The notes under the pieces: generated by a model | Told to the model about the DNA's origin: nothing | Databases searched by the model: none | The model's input: the letters and a program-made list of their open reading frames with translations, nothing else | Shown: positions 14,922-23,400 of the stretch, piece after piece | Position numbering within the stretch: position 1 is the first letter of the stretch | How the letters are laid out: each line of letters opens with the position of its first letter | Made by a program: the position numbers and the translations under genes | Assembly (NCBI GenBank): GCA_016928975.1 | Contig: JAFGJR010000298.1 | Span: 1 to 47,503 of the forward strand | Direction: 5' to 3' | Origin: Sedimentisphaerales bacterium | GTDB lineage: Bacteria; Planctomycetota; Phycisphaerae; Sedimentisphaerales; SG8-4 | DNA length: 47,503 bases

Positions 14922-17387
14922 TCAACGACATACCCGAAAACCTATGTCGTAGTAGTTGGCGTACGGGATGCCGTCACCCCTGACCGAGACAGCACAGTCG
15001 GAGTCAATGCTGCCCAGACTGCCGCCGCGGAAAATGCGAAAGCTGTCTGAACCACTGCCTGTCCACTCCCATACATTGCCTGCCATGTCACTCATTCCGT
15101 AGCCAGACTGGCCAAAGCTGCCCACAGAGACAGTGCCATCCGGATGCGCGGAATCGCGATAGTTGGCAATGCCCGGATCTATGGTCTCACCGCAGCCATA
15201 GACATACGTGCCGTCATAGTCGGCAACCGCCTGCCACTGATCTTCCGTCGGAAGGGAATAGCCGTAGTAGTTGCAGAAGGCCATGGCCCCATACCAGCTC
15301 ACGTAGGTCACGGGATGGTTGCCAAAGCCGTTATCAACGCTGAACATACCGTCGTTGTAATGGACACGTGCGGCTCCGCCGTTGGTTGCTCCATAGCCGG
15401 TATAGCCTGAACCATCACAACGATAGTACCGCTGTCCGACGTAATCCACCCCGCTATTCGAACCGCCGGCGCCATAGACGTCAGTGCCGCTTGCCGTGAT
15501 ATCGCCGGAGGCGAGGGCTGCGTTCAGGAAATCGCAGTACTGGGCGTTGGTGACCTCGTATTGGCTCATTTGACCGCAGAAGCCCGGATCATTGATGTCG
15601 ACAAACACCAGCGGCGTGTCCGGCCCAGGCTCCCATGTCAGACGAGGGTAGTCGTACCCATCCCACATCTTCCAAATGTCTTCGGAGCCGTTGCCGGTTT
15701 CACCCAAGAAGTCCCAGCCAGCTTCGAGGAAGGTACTGGGTGTCTGCATCTCGGCGGTGGTTCTGCCTTCGCCACCGACGTTATACTGTTCACAGGAGTT
15801 GTTTGGCACACAGATATTAACATCCCAGAAACTGCTGTTCACTTTCTGGGATATGCAACCGCCTACCAGACAGCCAACATCTGAAACACCATTGACATCA
15901 CCAATAGCGTACGCGTTATTGATCGTGCCGAGATTCCTTCCCACCAAACCACCAACAAGGGAATCTCCACTAACCTTGCCAGTTGCATATGCGTTATTGA
16001 TCGTGCCGCCATTCCTTCCCGCGAGACCGCCAAGCACAGTCAGTCCACTGACACTTGCATAGGCATAGCAGTCTTCGATTATGCTTCCCTCTTCGTTGTC
16101 TCCCACGAGCCCCCCCACACGGCCTTTGTGTCCCTTTACTCCCGCGATCCAACCTGTCGCAAAGCAACGGCGTATTTCCCCGCCTCTCGTGTTCACGCCC
16201 GCGATGCCACCCAAGATGCGATTCCCTTGGATGTTGCAGGACACCCAGCACCATTCGATCACTCCCTTGCCGCCTCCTCCATCATTCGAACCTGCGAGCC
16301 CACTAACATTCTCTCCACCTGATACTTGACCCGCTATAACCCAGCAGGATGAAATGCTACCCAGATTGCGTCCAATAAGACCACCAACGTAGTCAGCACC
16401 AGCGGCGTTTCCAGTCACAGAACAATCACGGGTGGTACTATGGCACTCACCGACGAGCCCGCCAACATAGTTGCCATTCGCGGATACCGAATTGCCGTCG
16501 TAATAGCAGTTGTCAATCGTAGCTCCACTCCCGCTGTATCCAAGCAGGCCCCCAGTGAAATCGACTTCAGCAGATACACTTCCTCTGGCATATGAGTCTA
16601 CAATGCCACACTTGGTTCCCGACCAGCCAACCAACCCTCCGGCCACCTTGTAAAGAGTATGCACGTTGCCGGTTGCATGGCACCGAGAGACTATGCTCCT
16701 GTCCTCAGCAACGCCAATGAGACCACCAGTGCATCGCCCGTCGGCATCTACATCACTGGTTGTATTGCAGTCCATAACACTGGTCCCAGATGCCAGACCG
16801 ATCAAACCGCCAACGTCTTCTCTGCCCTTAACGTAACCGTGGGCATGGGATTTCGAAACCTCGCCATCATCACATTTCCCAACCAGGCCGCCTATATCTC
16901 GACCAGTCGATGAGGCTACACTCCCTTCAACAGAGCAATTCCGAATCACGCCGGAATTGTTGTATCCCACGAGGCCACCAATCTGGTTGCCTTTGGGGAC
17001 GTTCACGTCAACGTGTTCCAAATGAAGATTCTCAATCACACCGGGTTTATGGAGGGAGGCAAACAAGCCGCTTTCGTTAGGCGCTCCTTGTGAGGGCGTC
17101 CAGGTGAAATGGCTGATTGTGTGTCCGTTGCCATCGAAGACGCCGGTGAAAGTGCCGATCACGGCCTTGTCGAAGACCCTGCCGCCGGGGAGCTTGGGGT
17201 CCAGGTCGATGTCGGCGGTCAGGATGAAATGCTTGTCGTAGTCTTCGGGCGTCTCGCCGAGGGCGATCAGATCGGCGGCCGTGGCGATCTGGTAAGGGTC
17301 GTTCGGCTCCCCCGTCCCGCCGCTGTATCTGGCGTTCGCAGGCAAGGCAAACAAACAGACGGTCAAGGTCACAAGTACGCCTCTCAT
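14922..17387 (-). CDS. Secreted GLUG-repeat protein with FGE-like C-terminal domain
   Basis: The 821-residue protein starts with a signal peptide (MRGVLVTLTVCLFALPANA) followed by SGGTGEPNDPYQIATAADL. Residues about 110-560 hold roughly fourteen GLUG-type repeats, each near GGLVGxNxGxIxNCYxxG, predicted to stack as a beta-helix. Residues about 600-821 form a formylglycine-generating-enzyme-like (SUMF1) domain: MSQYEVTNAQYCDFLN, HPVTYVSWYGAMAFCNYYG, SLPTEDQWQAV, GYGMSDMAGNVWEWTG and GFRVCR. The copper-binding cysteine pair of true FGE lies after the RGGS motif; here only the second position is Cys (GGSLGSIDSDC), the first being Ser. A sulfatase-activating role is therefore unlikely. I infer a surface adhesin or carbohydrate-binding protein. 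The long in-frame region upstream was excluded because it spans repeat C. Confidence 0.85.
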   Translation of the reverse strand: MRGVLVTLTVCLFALPANARYSGGTGEPNDPYQIATAADLIALGETPEDYDKHFILTADIDLDPKLPGGRVFDKAVIGTFTGVFDGNGHTISHFTWTPSQGAPNESGLFASLHKPGVIENLHLEHVDVNVPKGNQIGGLVGYNNSGVIRNCSVEGSVASSTGRDIGGLVGKCDDGEVSKSHAHGYVKGREDVGGLIGLASGTSVMDCNTTSDVDADGRCTGGLIGVAEDRSIVSRCHATGNVHTLYKVAGGLVGWSGTKCGIVDSYARGSVSAEVDFTGGLLGYSGSGATIDNCYYDGNSVSANGNYVGGLVGECHSTTRDCSVTGNAAGADYVGGLIGRNLGSISSCWVIAGQVSGGENVSGLAGSNDGGGGKGVIEWCWVSCNIQGNRILGGIAGVNTRGGEIRRCFATGWIAGVKGHKGRVGGLVGDNEEGSIIEDCYAYASVSGLTVLGGLAGRNGGTINNAYATGKVSGDSLVGGLVGRNLGTINNAYAIGDVNGVSDVGCLVGGCISQKVNSSFWDVNICVPNNSCEQYNVGGEGRTTAEMQTPSTFLEAGWDFLGETGNGSEDIWKMWDGYDYPRLTWEPGPDTPLVFVDINDPGFCGQMSQYEVTNAQYCDFLNAALASGDITASGTDVYGAGGSNSGVDYVGQRYYRCDGSGYTGYGATNGGAARVHYNDGMFSVDNGFGNHPVTYVSWYGAMAFCNYYGYSLPTEDQWQAVADYDGTYVYGCGETIDPGIANYRDSAHPDGTVSVGSFGQSGYGMSDMAGNVWEWTGSGSDSFRIFRGGSLGSIDSDCAVSVRGDGIPYANYYDIGFRVCR

Positions 17388-17436
17388 AGTCTCCAACCTC
17401 CAATCCCGAGTCCACCCACGATCCAATTCAGTTTCC

Positions 17437-17526
17437 TCGCGCCAAGACGCCAAGCACGCCAAGGGAAACCTCTCAAAGAACACCTGCATTCTGCTTCTTC
17501 TTGGCGATCTTTGCGTCTTTGCGTGA
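17437..17526. repeat. Iterated-word dyad element C (CGCCAAG type)
   Basis: The left arm repeats CGCCAAGACGCCAAGCACGC and the right arm repeats the complement (TTGGCGATC, TTTGCGTCTTTGCGTGA), with about 40 bases between. It lies within the leader of the GLUG/FGE gene, between promoter and start codon. Confidence 0.7.
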
Positions 17527-17622
17527 TCCCTACTTTCTCCTGCCGCGATATGAAAGAGCCACCCGCCTTCGAGAAGACAGGCCCTTGCGCTCATACTCTC
17601 CGTTATGGAATTGCTGATACGT

Positions 17623-17652
17623 AGTATACCAGATGGTGACTGTCCAGGTCAA
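17623..17652 (-). promoter_or_regulatory. Promoter of the GLUG/FGE-like gene
   Basis: On the minus strand TTGACC (17647-17652) and TATACT (17623-17628) are 18 bp apart, a strong match to the housekeeping consensus. It directly follows the stop codon of the sugar kinase and would give a leader of about 230 bases containing repeat C. Confidence 0.6.
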
Positions 17653-19308
17653 CTATGTCAGGTCGAAGGTGTGCAGGCCACCGACCGCGGTGATTGTCTC
17701 GGCTGCCGAGGAGAGATTTCGCGGGCGATAGTATCGTTGGACCATGTTCTCGATCAGGTCCGGGACGCGTTCTGATTTCACAATTGCCACGATGCAGCCG
17801 CCCATGCCGGCGCCGACCAGTTTCGCGCCCGCCACGCCCGGTGTCGCCAGAGCGATATCGACGAGCGTGTCCAACTCCGGAAGGCTGACGTTGTAGCCAC
17901 CCCCCTGGCGCCACAGATGGGCTCTCGCGACTTGTTGAGGATCGCCCGATGCAAGGCTGCGAATCAGGGCGTTGATGCGCTCGTCGGGGTAAGTGTTGTC
18001 AACCGGCACGCGAACGCCGTCCAGGAAGCGAGTTACGCGGTCGCCGTCGTGGGAGATGTTCATCAGCTCACCGAAGAGGGCCACGTCGCCATTGCGGAGG
18101 CAGCGCTGGACCATGTCCGCGCGGAGGCACTCTGCTATGCCGTAGAGGCATACTTGGCGGATCGGGTAGCCCTCCGCCGGCTCGTCGTGACTTCGGAAGA
18201 CGCGGCGCATCTTATGCTCGTCTTCGGGAAGTCGTTCGAGCAACTGGTCGCGGCGAGCGGTCACAGGCAAGGAACGGACGATATGGTATATCTCGCTCTC
18301 GCTCACGCCGAGCCGGTCGGGATCGACGTCGCGCAGATGTTCGAGCCTCTCGTTGTATTGCGGGAACTGCTTCTTGATCAGCATCAGGCCGAAGATGTAG
18401 GCGGCCACGCGGGAGTTGAACGCGCTGCGCGCGCCGGCCTGTTTCTTGGCCTCGATCAGACTGTTGGCGAGCACAAGGCTGTAGCCTTCGGGGACCGGGA
18501 CACTCTCGACGCTCGTGGCGAATGCGGCGGCGTGGAGGATGGCATTGGGCTCGGCGAAGATGATCGCAGCGTGGTCGCTGCTGCCTCCCCGCGTGCCGAC
18601 GTACCATTCCGCGTAACCGCAATGGCGAACCATATCCGTCCGGCCGATGTCCAGTGAGTTCAGGCGGGCCACGGCCTCGGCTGTCGCGACCACGACGGCT
18701 GAGGAGGAACTCAGGCCGACCGCCCGAGGAATGTTGCCGTAGAAGACCAGGTCCATGCCCCGGACGGCCGGAGCGAATGCCCCACGACCGTCGGTATGCA
18801 GGTTTTGCAGATAGAGAACCGCGGCACGAATGTAGTTCGACCAGGTGACCGAGGGATCGCCCTTTCGCTTCTCGAGCTCAGCCAGGCACCAGGAGTCCCA
18901 GTCCTCGACCCTCGTTCCGGCGGGCAGGCACTGGCGGATTCGAAACTGCTCGTTCGGGAACGGGTCGGACTCGACATTTCGCGCCGCCACTACGTCGTCG
19001 CCGCGCGGCGCGGCGATCAGCCACATGTTGTTGATGGCCACCGGATTGACCGAGCCGCCCCGGTGGTCGATGTGCGTGCCGAGGACATTGACGCGGCCGG
19101 CGGTGCGAATCACGAGGACATCGCGGTCCGGGCCGTGAATGTCCCCGAACGTCCGCAGCGCACGCGTGCACATCCGCGCCGCCTGCTCGTGCAGGTCCGC
19201 CCGGCCGGCGCAGACCCGCCGCAATGCCCGGTTGAATCCACTGTCCGGCGCGTCAACCGCCCTGAGCCACTGTCTTACCGGACGCACCGGAATCCCTTGC
19301 GATGCCAT
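17653..19308 (-). CDS. GHMP-family sugar kinase, galactokinase-like
   Basis: This 551-residue kinase is related to galactokinase. Near residue 70 the signature reads GRVNVLGTHIDHRGGSVNPV: the galactokinase GRxNxxGxHxD pattern is present, but the usual Glu before the His is Thr. The ATP loop is VGLSSSSAVVVATAEA and the C-terminal GHMP motif is LVGAGMGGCIVAIVKSE. It is about 150 residues longer than bacterial GalK; the extra length includes an N-terminal segment before the sugar motif and a region rich in Arg and Glu after residue 320. The substrate could be galactose, galacturonate, arabinose or an amino sugar. It is divergent from nagA, 90 bp away. The ATG at 19308 was chosen because further extension would run through nagA. 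Confidence 0.8.
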   Translation of the reverse strand: MASQGIPVRPVRQWLRAVDAPDSGFNRALRRVCAGRADLHEQAARMCTRALRTFGDIHGPDRDVLVIRTAGRVNVLGTHIDHRGGSVNPVAINNMWLIAAPRGDDVVAARNVESDPFPNEQFRIRQCLPAGTRVEDWDSWCLAELEKRKGDPSVTWSNYIRAAVLYLQNLHTDGRGAFAPAVRGMDLVFYGNIPRAVGLSSSSAVVVATAEAVARLNSLDIGRTDMVRHCGYAEWYVGTRGGSSDHAAIIFAEPNAILHAAAFATSVESVPVPEGYSLVLANSLIEAKKQAGARSAFNSRVAAYIFGLMLIKKQFPQYNERLEHLRDVDPDRLGVSESEIYHIVRSLPVTARRDQLLERLPEDEHKMRRVFRSHDEPAEGYPIRQVCLYGIAECLRADMVQRCLRNGDVALFGELMNISHDGDRVTRFLDGVRVPVDNTYPDERINALIRSLASGDPQQVARAHLWRQGGGYNVSLPELDTLVDIALATPGVAGAKLVGAGMGGCIVAIVKSERVPDLIENMVQRYYRPRNLSSAAETITAVGGLHTFDLT

Positions 19309-19319
19309 CTGCTGCGACC

Positions 19320-19411
19320 CTTGATTTACAATTCGCCGGCGCCGACTTACAATCAGCCGACCGGTATTCGAGCCAGAATAGTAAATGGTAAATCGCAAAT
19401 GGTAAACGACA
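19320..19411. repeat. Iterated-word dyad element D overlapping the nagA start
   Basis: GATTTACAATTCG and CTTACAATC on the left are answered by AGTAAATGGTAAATCGC and AAATGGTAAACGACAAATC on the right, with a GC-rich centre. The right arm runs through the nagA start codon (19399), so the first residues MVNDKS are encoded by the repeat. Confidence 0.55.
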
Positions 19412-20421
19412 AATCCGTCGTCGCGCTGCCCGGCCTGGTGGACTTGCAGGTCAATGGCTACAAGGGAGTGGACTTCTCCGGCGCCGACCTGACCCAGGAG
19501 AGCTTCGCTTGGGCGTGCCGGGAGCTGCTCAACGCCGGGACCACTGCCTTCCTGCCGACTCTCATTACAAGCCCGCCCGAAATCTACGAGCGGAACCTGC
19601 CCATCATCGCCGGTGTGGTCAACGCAGAGGAGTTTCAGCGGCGCGTGCTCGGCATCCACCTGGAGGGGCCTTTCATCTGTGCACAGGACGGCGCACGAGG
19701 CGCGCACGACGCCCGGTGGGTGCGAAAGCCCGATGTCACATGGCTCGAAGAGCTGTTGCGGCTCGCCGATAACAGAGTCCGGCTCCTCACCATCGCCGCC
19801 GATCAGGACGGCGCTGAGGACCTGGCGTGCTGTGCGGTCAGTCACGGAGTCACTGTCTCGCTCGGTCACCACATGGCCAACGAGCGGGACCTGGAGCGAT
19901 TGGTCGCCGTCGGGGCGAAGGCACTGACGCACCTGGGCAACGGCGTGCCCGCCATGTTGAGCCGACATCAGAATCCCCTCTGGGCGGGCCTGGCCAACGA
20001 CGATCTGTCGGCCACGGTGATCGCCGACGGCCACCACCTGCCCCCCTCGATGCTCCGGACCATCCTGCGGGCCAAAGGGCCCGAGCGCTGCATCATCATC
20101 AGCGACGCCTCGCCGCTGGCGGGACTGCCGCCGGGAGAGTACTGGTCGATGAGCGCCAACGTCCGCCTGGAGGACAGCGGCAAGCTCTACAATCCCGCGA
20201 CCGGCTACATGGCGGGATCATCGGCGACGATCCTGGCCTGTGCAAATCACCTCGTCTCGCTCGGCCTGGCGGGCTTCAGCGAACTCGTGACGATGTTGTT
20301 CTACAATCCCCTGCGACTCGTGGGCATCTTGCCGAACCGTCTCCCACCAGCAGCAGGAGTGTTCTTCGACGCGGCAGAGTCCCGTGTGTACAGTAGCAGG
20401 GGCGTCTCGCCCGTGGAATGA
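19399..20421 (+). CDS. nagA: N-acetylglucosamine-6-phosphate deacetylase
   Basis: The 340-residue protein is an amidohydrolase-fold enzyme that removes acetate from N-acetylglucosamine 6-phosphate. PGLVDLQVNGYKGVDFSG opens the catalytic barrel. LGIHLEGPFI carries the metal-binding Glu, VSLGHHMAN and THLGNGVPAM the metal-binding His positions, VIADGHHLPP the substrate loop and IISDASPLAGLPPGEYW the catalytic Asp. The protein is about 40 residues shorter at the N-terminus than typical NagA, missing most of the small beta-sandwich strand set. The start codon lies in repeat D, and GTG or ATA codons just upstream are in frame, so the start is uncertain. NagB at 13985 supplies the next step. Confidence 0.88.
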   Translation: MVNDKSVVALPGLVDLQVNGYKGVDFSGADLTQESFAWACRELLNAGTTAFLPTLITSPPEIYERNLPIIAGVVNAEEFQRRVLGIHLEGPFICAQDGARGAHDARWVRKPDVTWLEELLRLADNRVRLLTIAADQDGAEDLACCAVSHGVTVSLGHHMANERDLERLVAVGAKALTHLGNGVPAMLSRHQNPLWAGLANDDLSATVIADGHHLPPSMLRTILRAKGPERCIIISDASPLAGLPPGEYWSMSANVRLEDSGKLYNPATGYMAGSSATILACANHLVSLGLAGFSELVTMLFYNPLRLVGILPNRLPPAAGVFFDAAESRVYSSRGVSPVE

Positions 20422-20450
20422 GGATCATGGGCAGGATGCCCATGCTACGA
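20422..20450 (+). repeat. Short palindromic dispersed repeat (GGGC-GCCC type), copy 2
   Basis: GGATCATGGGCAGGATGCCC and ATGCTACGA fill the 42-base gap between nagA and the GH95 gene. They match copy 1 at 91-117 apart from a few transitions. The core GGGCAGGATGCCC is a small hairpin. Confidence 0.6.
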
Positions 20451-20463
20451 TGGAGACTTCGAA

Positions 20464-23400
20464 ATGACAAACATGATCCTGGAAGTGATGATCGCTGGAT
20501 GTCTCATCGCATCCGATGGTCCGCGGTCGAACGTGAAGCTGTGGTACGATACCCCGGCGAAGGCATGGACGCAGGCCCTGCCCGTCGGCAACGGCAGGCT
20601 CGGCGCGATGGTCTTCGGCGGCACCGGTGAGGACCGCCTCCAATTGAATGAGGACTCGCTCTGGTGCGGCAGGCCCCTTGATTACGCGCACGACGGCGCC
20701 GCCGAGTACCTGCCACAAATCCGCCGGTTGCTGCTCGAGGGCAGGCAGAAGGAGGCGGAGGACCTGGCGATGGAGCACTTCATGTCGGTCCCGCTGGGCC
20801 AGATGCCGTACCAGCCGTTTGGCGACCTGAGATTGACCTTCCCGGGGCACGACAAGGTCGAGGGCTATCGACGAGAGCTCGACCTCAACACCGCGATTGC
20901 CACCACCAGCTATCGCGTCAATGACGTCACCTACACTCGTCAGGTGTTCGCCAGCTATCCGGACCAGGTGATCGTGGTGCGAGTCGAATGCAGCCGACCC
21001 GGTGCCTTGAGCTTCGGCGCAACGTTGACCAGCCCCAACCAGGATGTGCAGACGCAAGCGGTGGCCGGGGACACACTGGCGATCCGGGGGCGGGCGCGGG
21101 ACTACAATACTCGCGGCAACTACGGAGTGATTCCCGGCACGGTGAGGTTCGAGGGCCGCTGCCGGGTCATCGTCAATGGCGGCAAAGCCACCGTCGATGA
21201 CCGGAAGATCGTTGTGGAAGGCGCCGACGCCGCGACATTGATGCTGGCCCTGGCCACGAGCGTCAAGAGGTATAACGACGTCTCCGCCGACCCGGCGGCA
21301 CGCTGTGATGAGACGTTGAGGAAGGTAGCGGGCAAGACACCCCAACAGATACGGGATGCGCACGTAACCGACCATCGAACCCTGTTTCAGCGTGTGTCCA
21401 TCGACCTGGGACCTGCTGTAGAGACGCAAGATTTTGCGTCTCTGCCGACCGACCAGCGGGTGTTGAAGTACGCGCAGCAGGAGGACCCGCAGTTGGCGGC
21501 GTTGTTCTTCCAGTACGGCCGGTACCTGATGATCGCCAGCTCGCGCGGAGGCGGCCAGCCGGCCAATCTGCAAGGCCTGTGGAACGAGAGCGTCAGCCCG
21601 CCGTGGGACAGCAAGTACACCGTGAACATCAACACGGAGATGAACTACTGGCTCACCGAGCCAACCAACCTGAGCACATGCGGCCGGCCGTTGTTCGGCG
21701 CGTTGGCGGACATCAGCCGGACGGGAAGCTCTGTCGCCCAGAAGCACTACAACGCCCCCGGCTGGGTCCTGCACCACAACTTCGACCTGTGGCGCGGCGC
21801 CGCACCGATCAACGCCTCCAATCACGGCATCTGGCCCACCGGCGGCGCCTGGCTGTGCCAGCATCTGTGGTGGCATTACCTCTACACAGGCGACAAGACA
21901 TTCCTGGCCAGGCGGGCCTATCCACTGATGAAGGGCGCCGCGGAGTTCTTCGTCGCCTACCTCATCGAGGACCCGCGCAGTGACAAGCACTGGCTCATCA
22001 GCGGCCCCAGCAACAGCCCCGAAATTGGCGGCTTAGTCATGGGGCCGACGATGGACCACCAGATCATCCGCGACCTGTTTGCCAACACCGCCCAGGCGGC
22101 TCGCACGCTCGGCGTCGATGAGGAGTTCGCCAAGAAACTCGACACGATGCGAAGCCGCATTGCCCCCAACCAGATCGGTAAGCACGGCCAGCTCCAGGAG
22201 TGGCTGGAGGACAAAGACAACCCCAAAGAGGAGCATCGCCACGTCTCGCACCTGTGGGGCCTGTTCCCCGGCGAGGAGATCACGCCCGAGACGCCCGATC
22301 TGTTCAAGGCCGCCAGGCAATCACTCCTGTTCCGTGGCGACGGCGGCACCGGCTGGAGCCGGGCCTGGAAAATCAACTTCTGGGCCCGCCTGCTCGACGG
22401 CAACCACGCCCATCTCATGCTCAAGAATCTGCTGACGCTGACTTCCTCTCCGCTCACGGACTACAAAGGCGGCGGAGTCTATCCCAACCTCTTCGACGCC
22501 CATCCCCCCTTCCAGATCGACGGCAACTTCGGCGCCACCAGCGGCATCACGGAAATGCTGATGCAAAGCCATCGCAAGGACAGCGAGGGTCACTACATCA
22601 TCGACCTGCTCCCCGCCCTGCCCGACGCGTGGCCGACCGGCTCCGTCAAAGGCCTGTGCGCACGCGGCGGCTTCGAAACGAGTCTTGCCTGGCGAGATGG
22701 CAAGTTGATCGCGGCCGCGATTCGATCGAAGCTCGGCAATACGTGCCGAGTCCGCATGAGAACCGCGGTGACCGTCTTGACAGACAGACAGGACGTCCAC
22801 GTCTCCCGGCCGGCGCCGAACGTCATTGAATTCGAGACGACTCCGGGCGAGAAATACACTCTCCTGCCGGTGGAAGGCGATGAGACCGACTACTGGCGAG
22901 GGCTCAAGCTGTGGTATCGCCAGCCCGCGACGGAATGGACGCAGGCGCTGCCGGTGGGCAACGGCCGGCTCGGCGCGATGGTCTTTGGCGGCGTGGACAA
23001 GGAGCGGCTGCAACTGAACGAGGTGAGCCTGTGGTCGGGCAGTCCCCAGGACGCCGACAACCCCGAAGCGTTGGCGGCGCTGCACGAGGTGCGCGAGCTG
23101 ATCTTCGACGGCAAGCACGCAGAGGCGAACGCGATTGCCAACCGCAAGCTCGTATGCAAGGGCGCCGGCTCCCGCCACGCCTCCGCCACCGGATCGCTGT
23201 ACGGCAGTTACCAGACCCTCGGCGACCTGACGCTCACGTTCGACGCTGCAAGTGACATCAGCGAGTACCGACGAGAGCTCGACCTGGACACCGCAGCGGC
23301 AACGGTCAGCTATCGTCAGGGCGATGCCACCTTCCGAAGGGGAGTACTCTCCAGCGCAGCCGATCAGGTTCTGATCGTTCGTCTGACATGCGACAGGCCG

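Noticed and set aside
14922..15600. FGE-like domain as the activator of the nearby sulfatase
   Set aside because: It is attached to a signal peptide and GLUG repeats and lacks one of the two active cysteines at the expected spacing.
16000..17060. Regular spaced repeats within the GLUG gene, considered as a CRISPR array
   Set aside because: The periodicity is that of protein GLUG repeats; DNA repeats are too divergent and spacers are not unique inserts.
19309..20037. N-terminal extension of the sugar kinase by 243 codons
   Set aside because: It would run antisense through most of nagA and through repeat D; the family motifs lie downstream of 19308.
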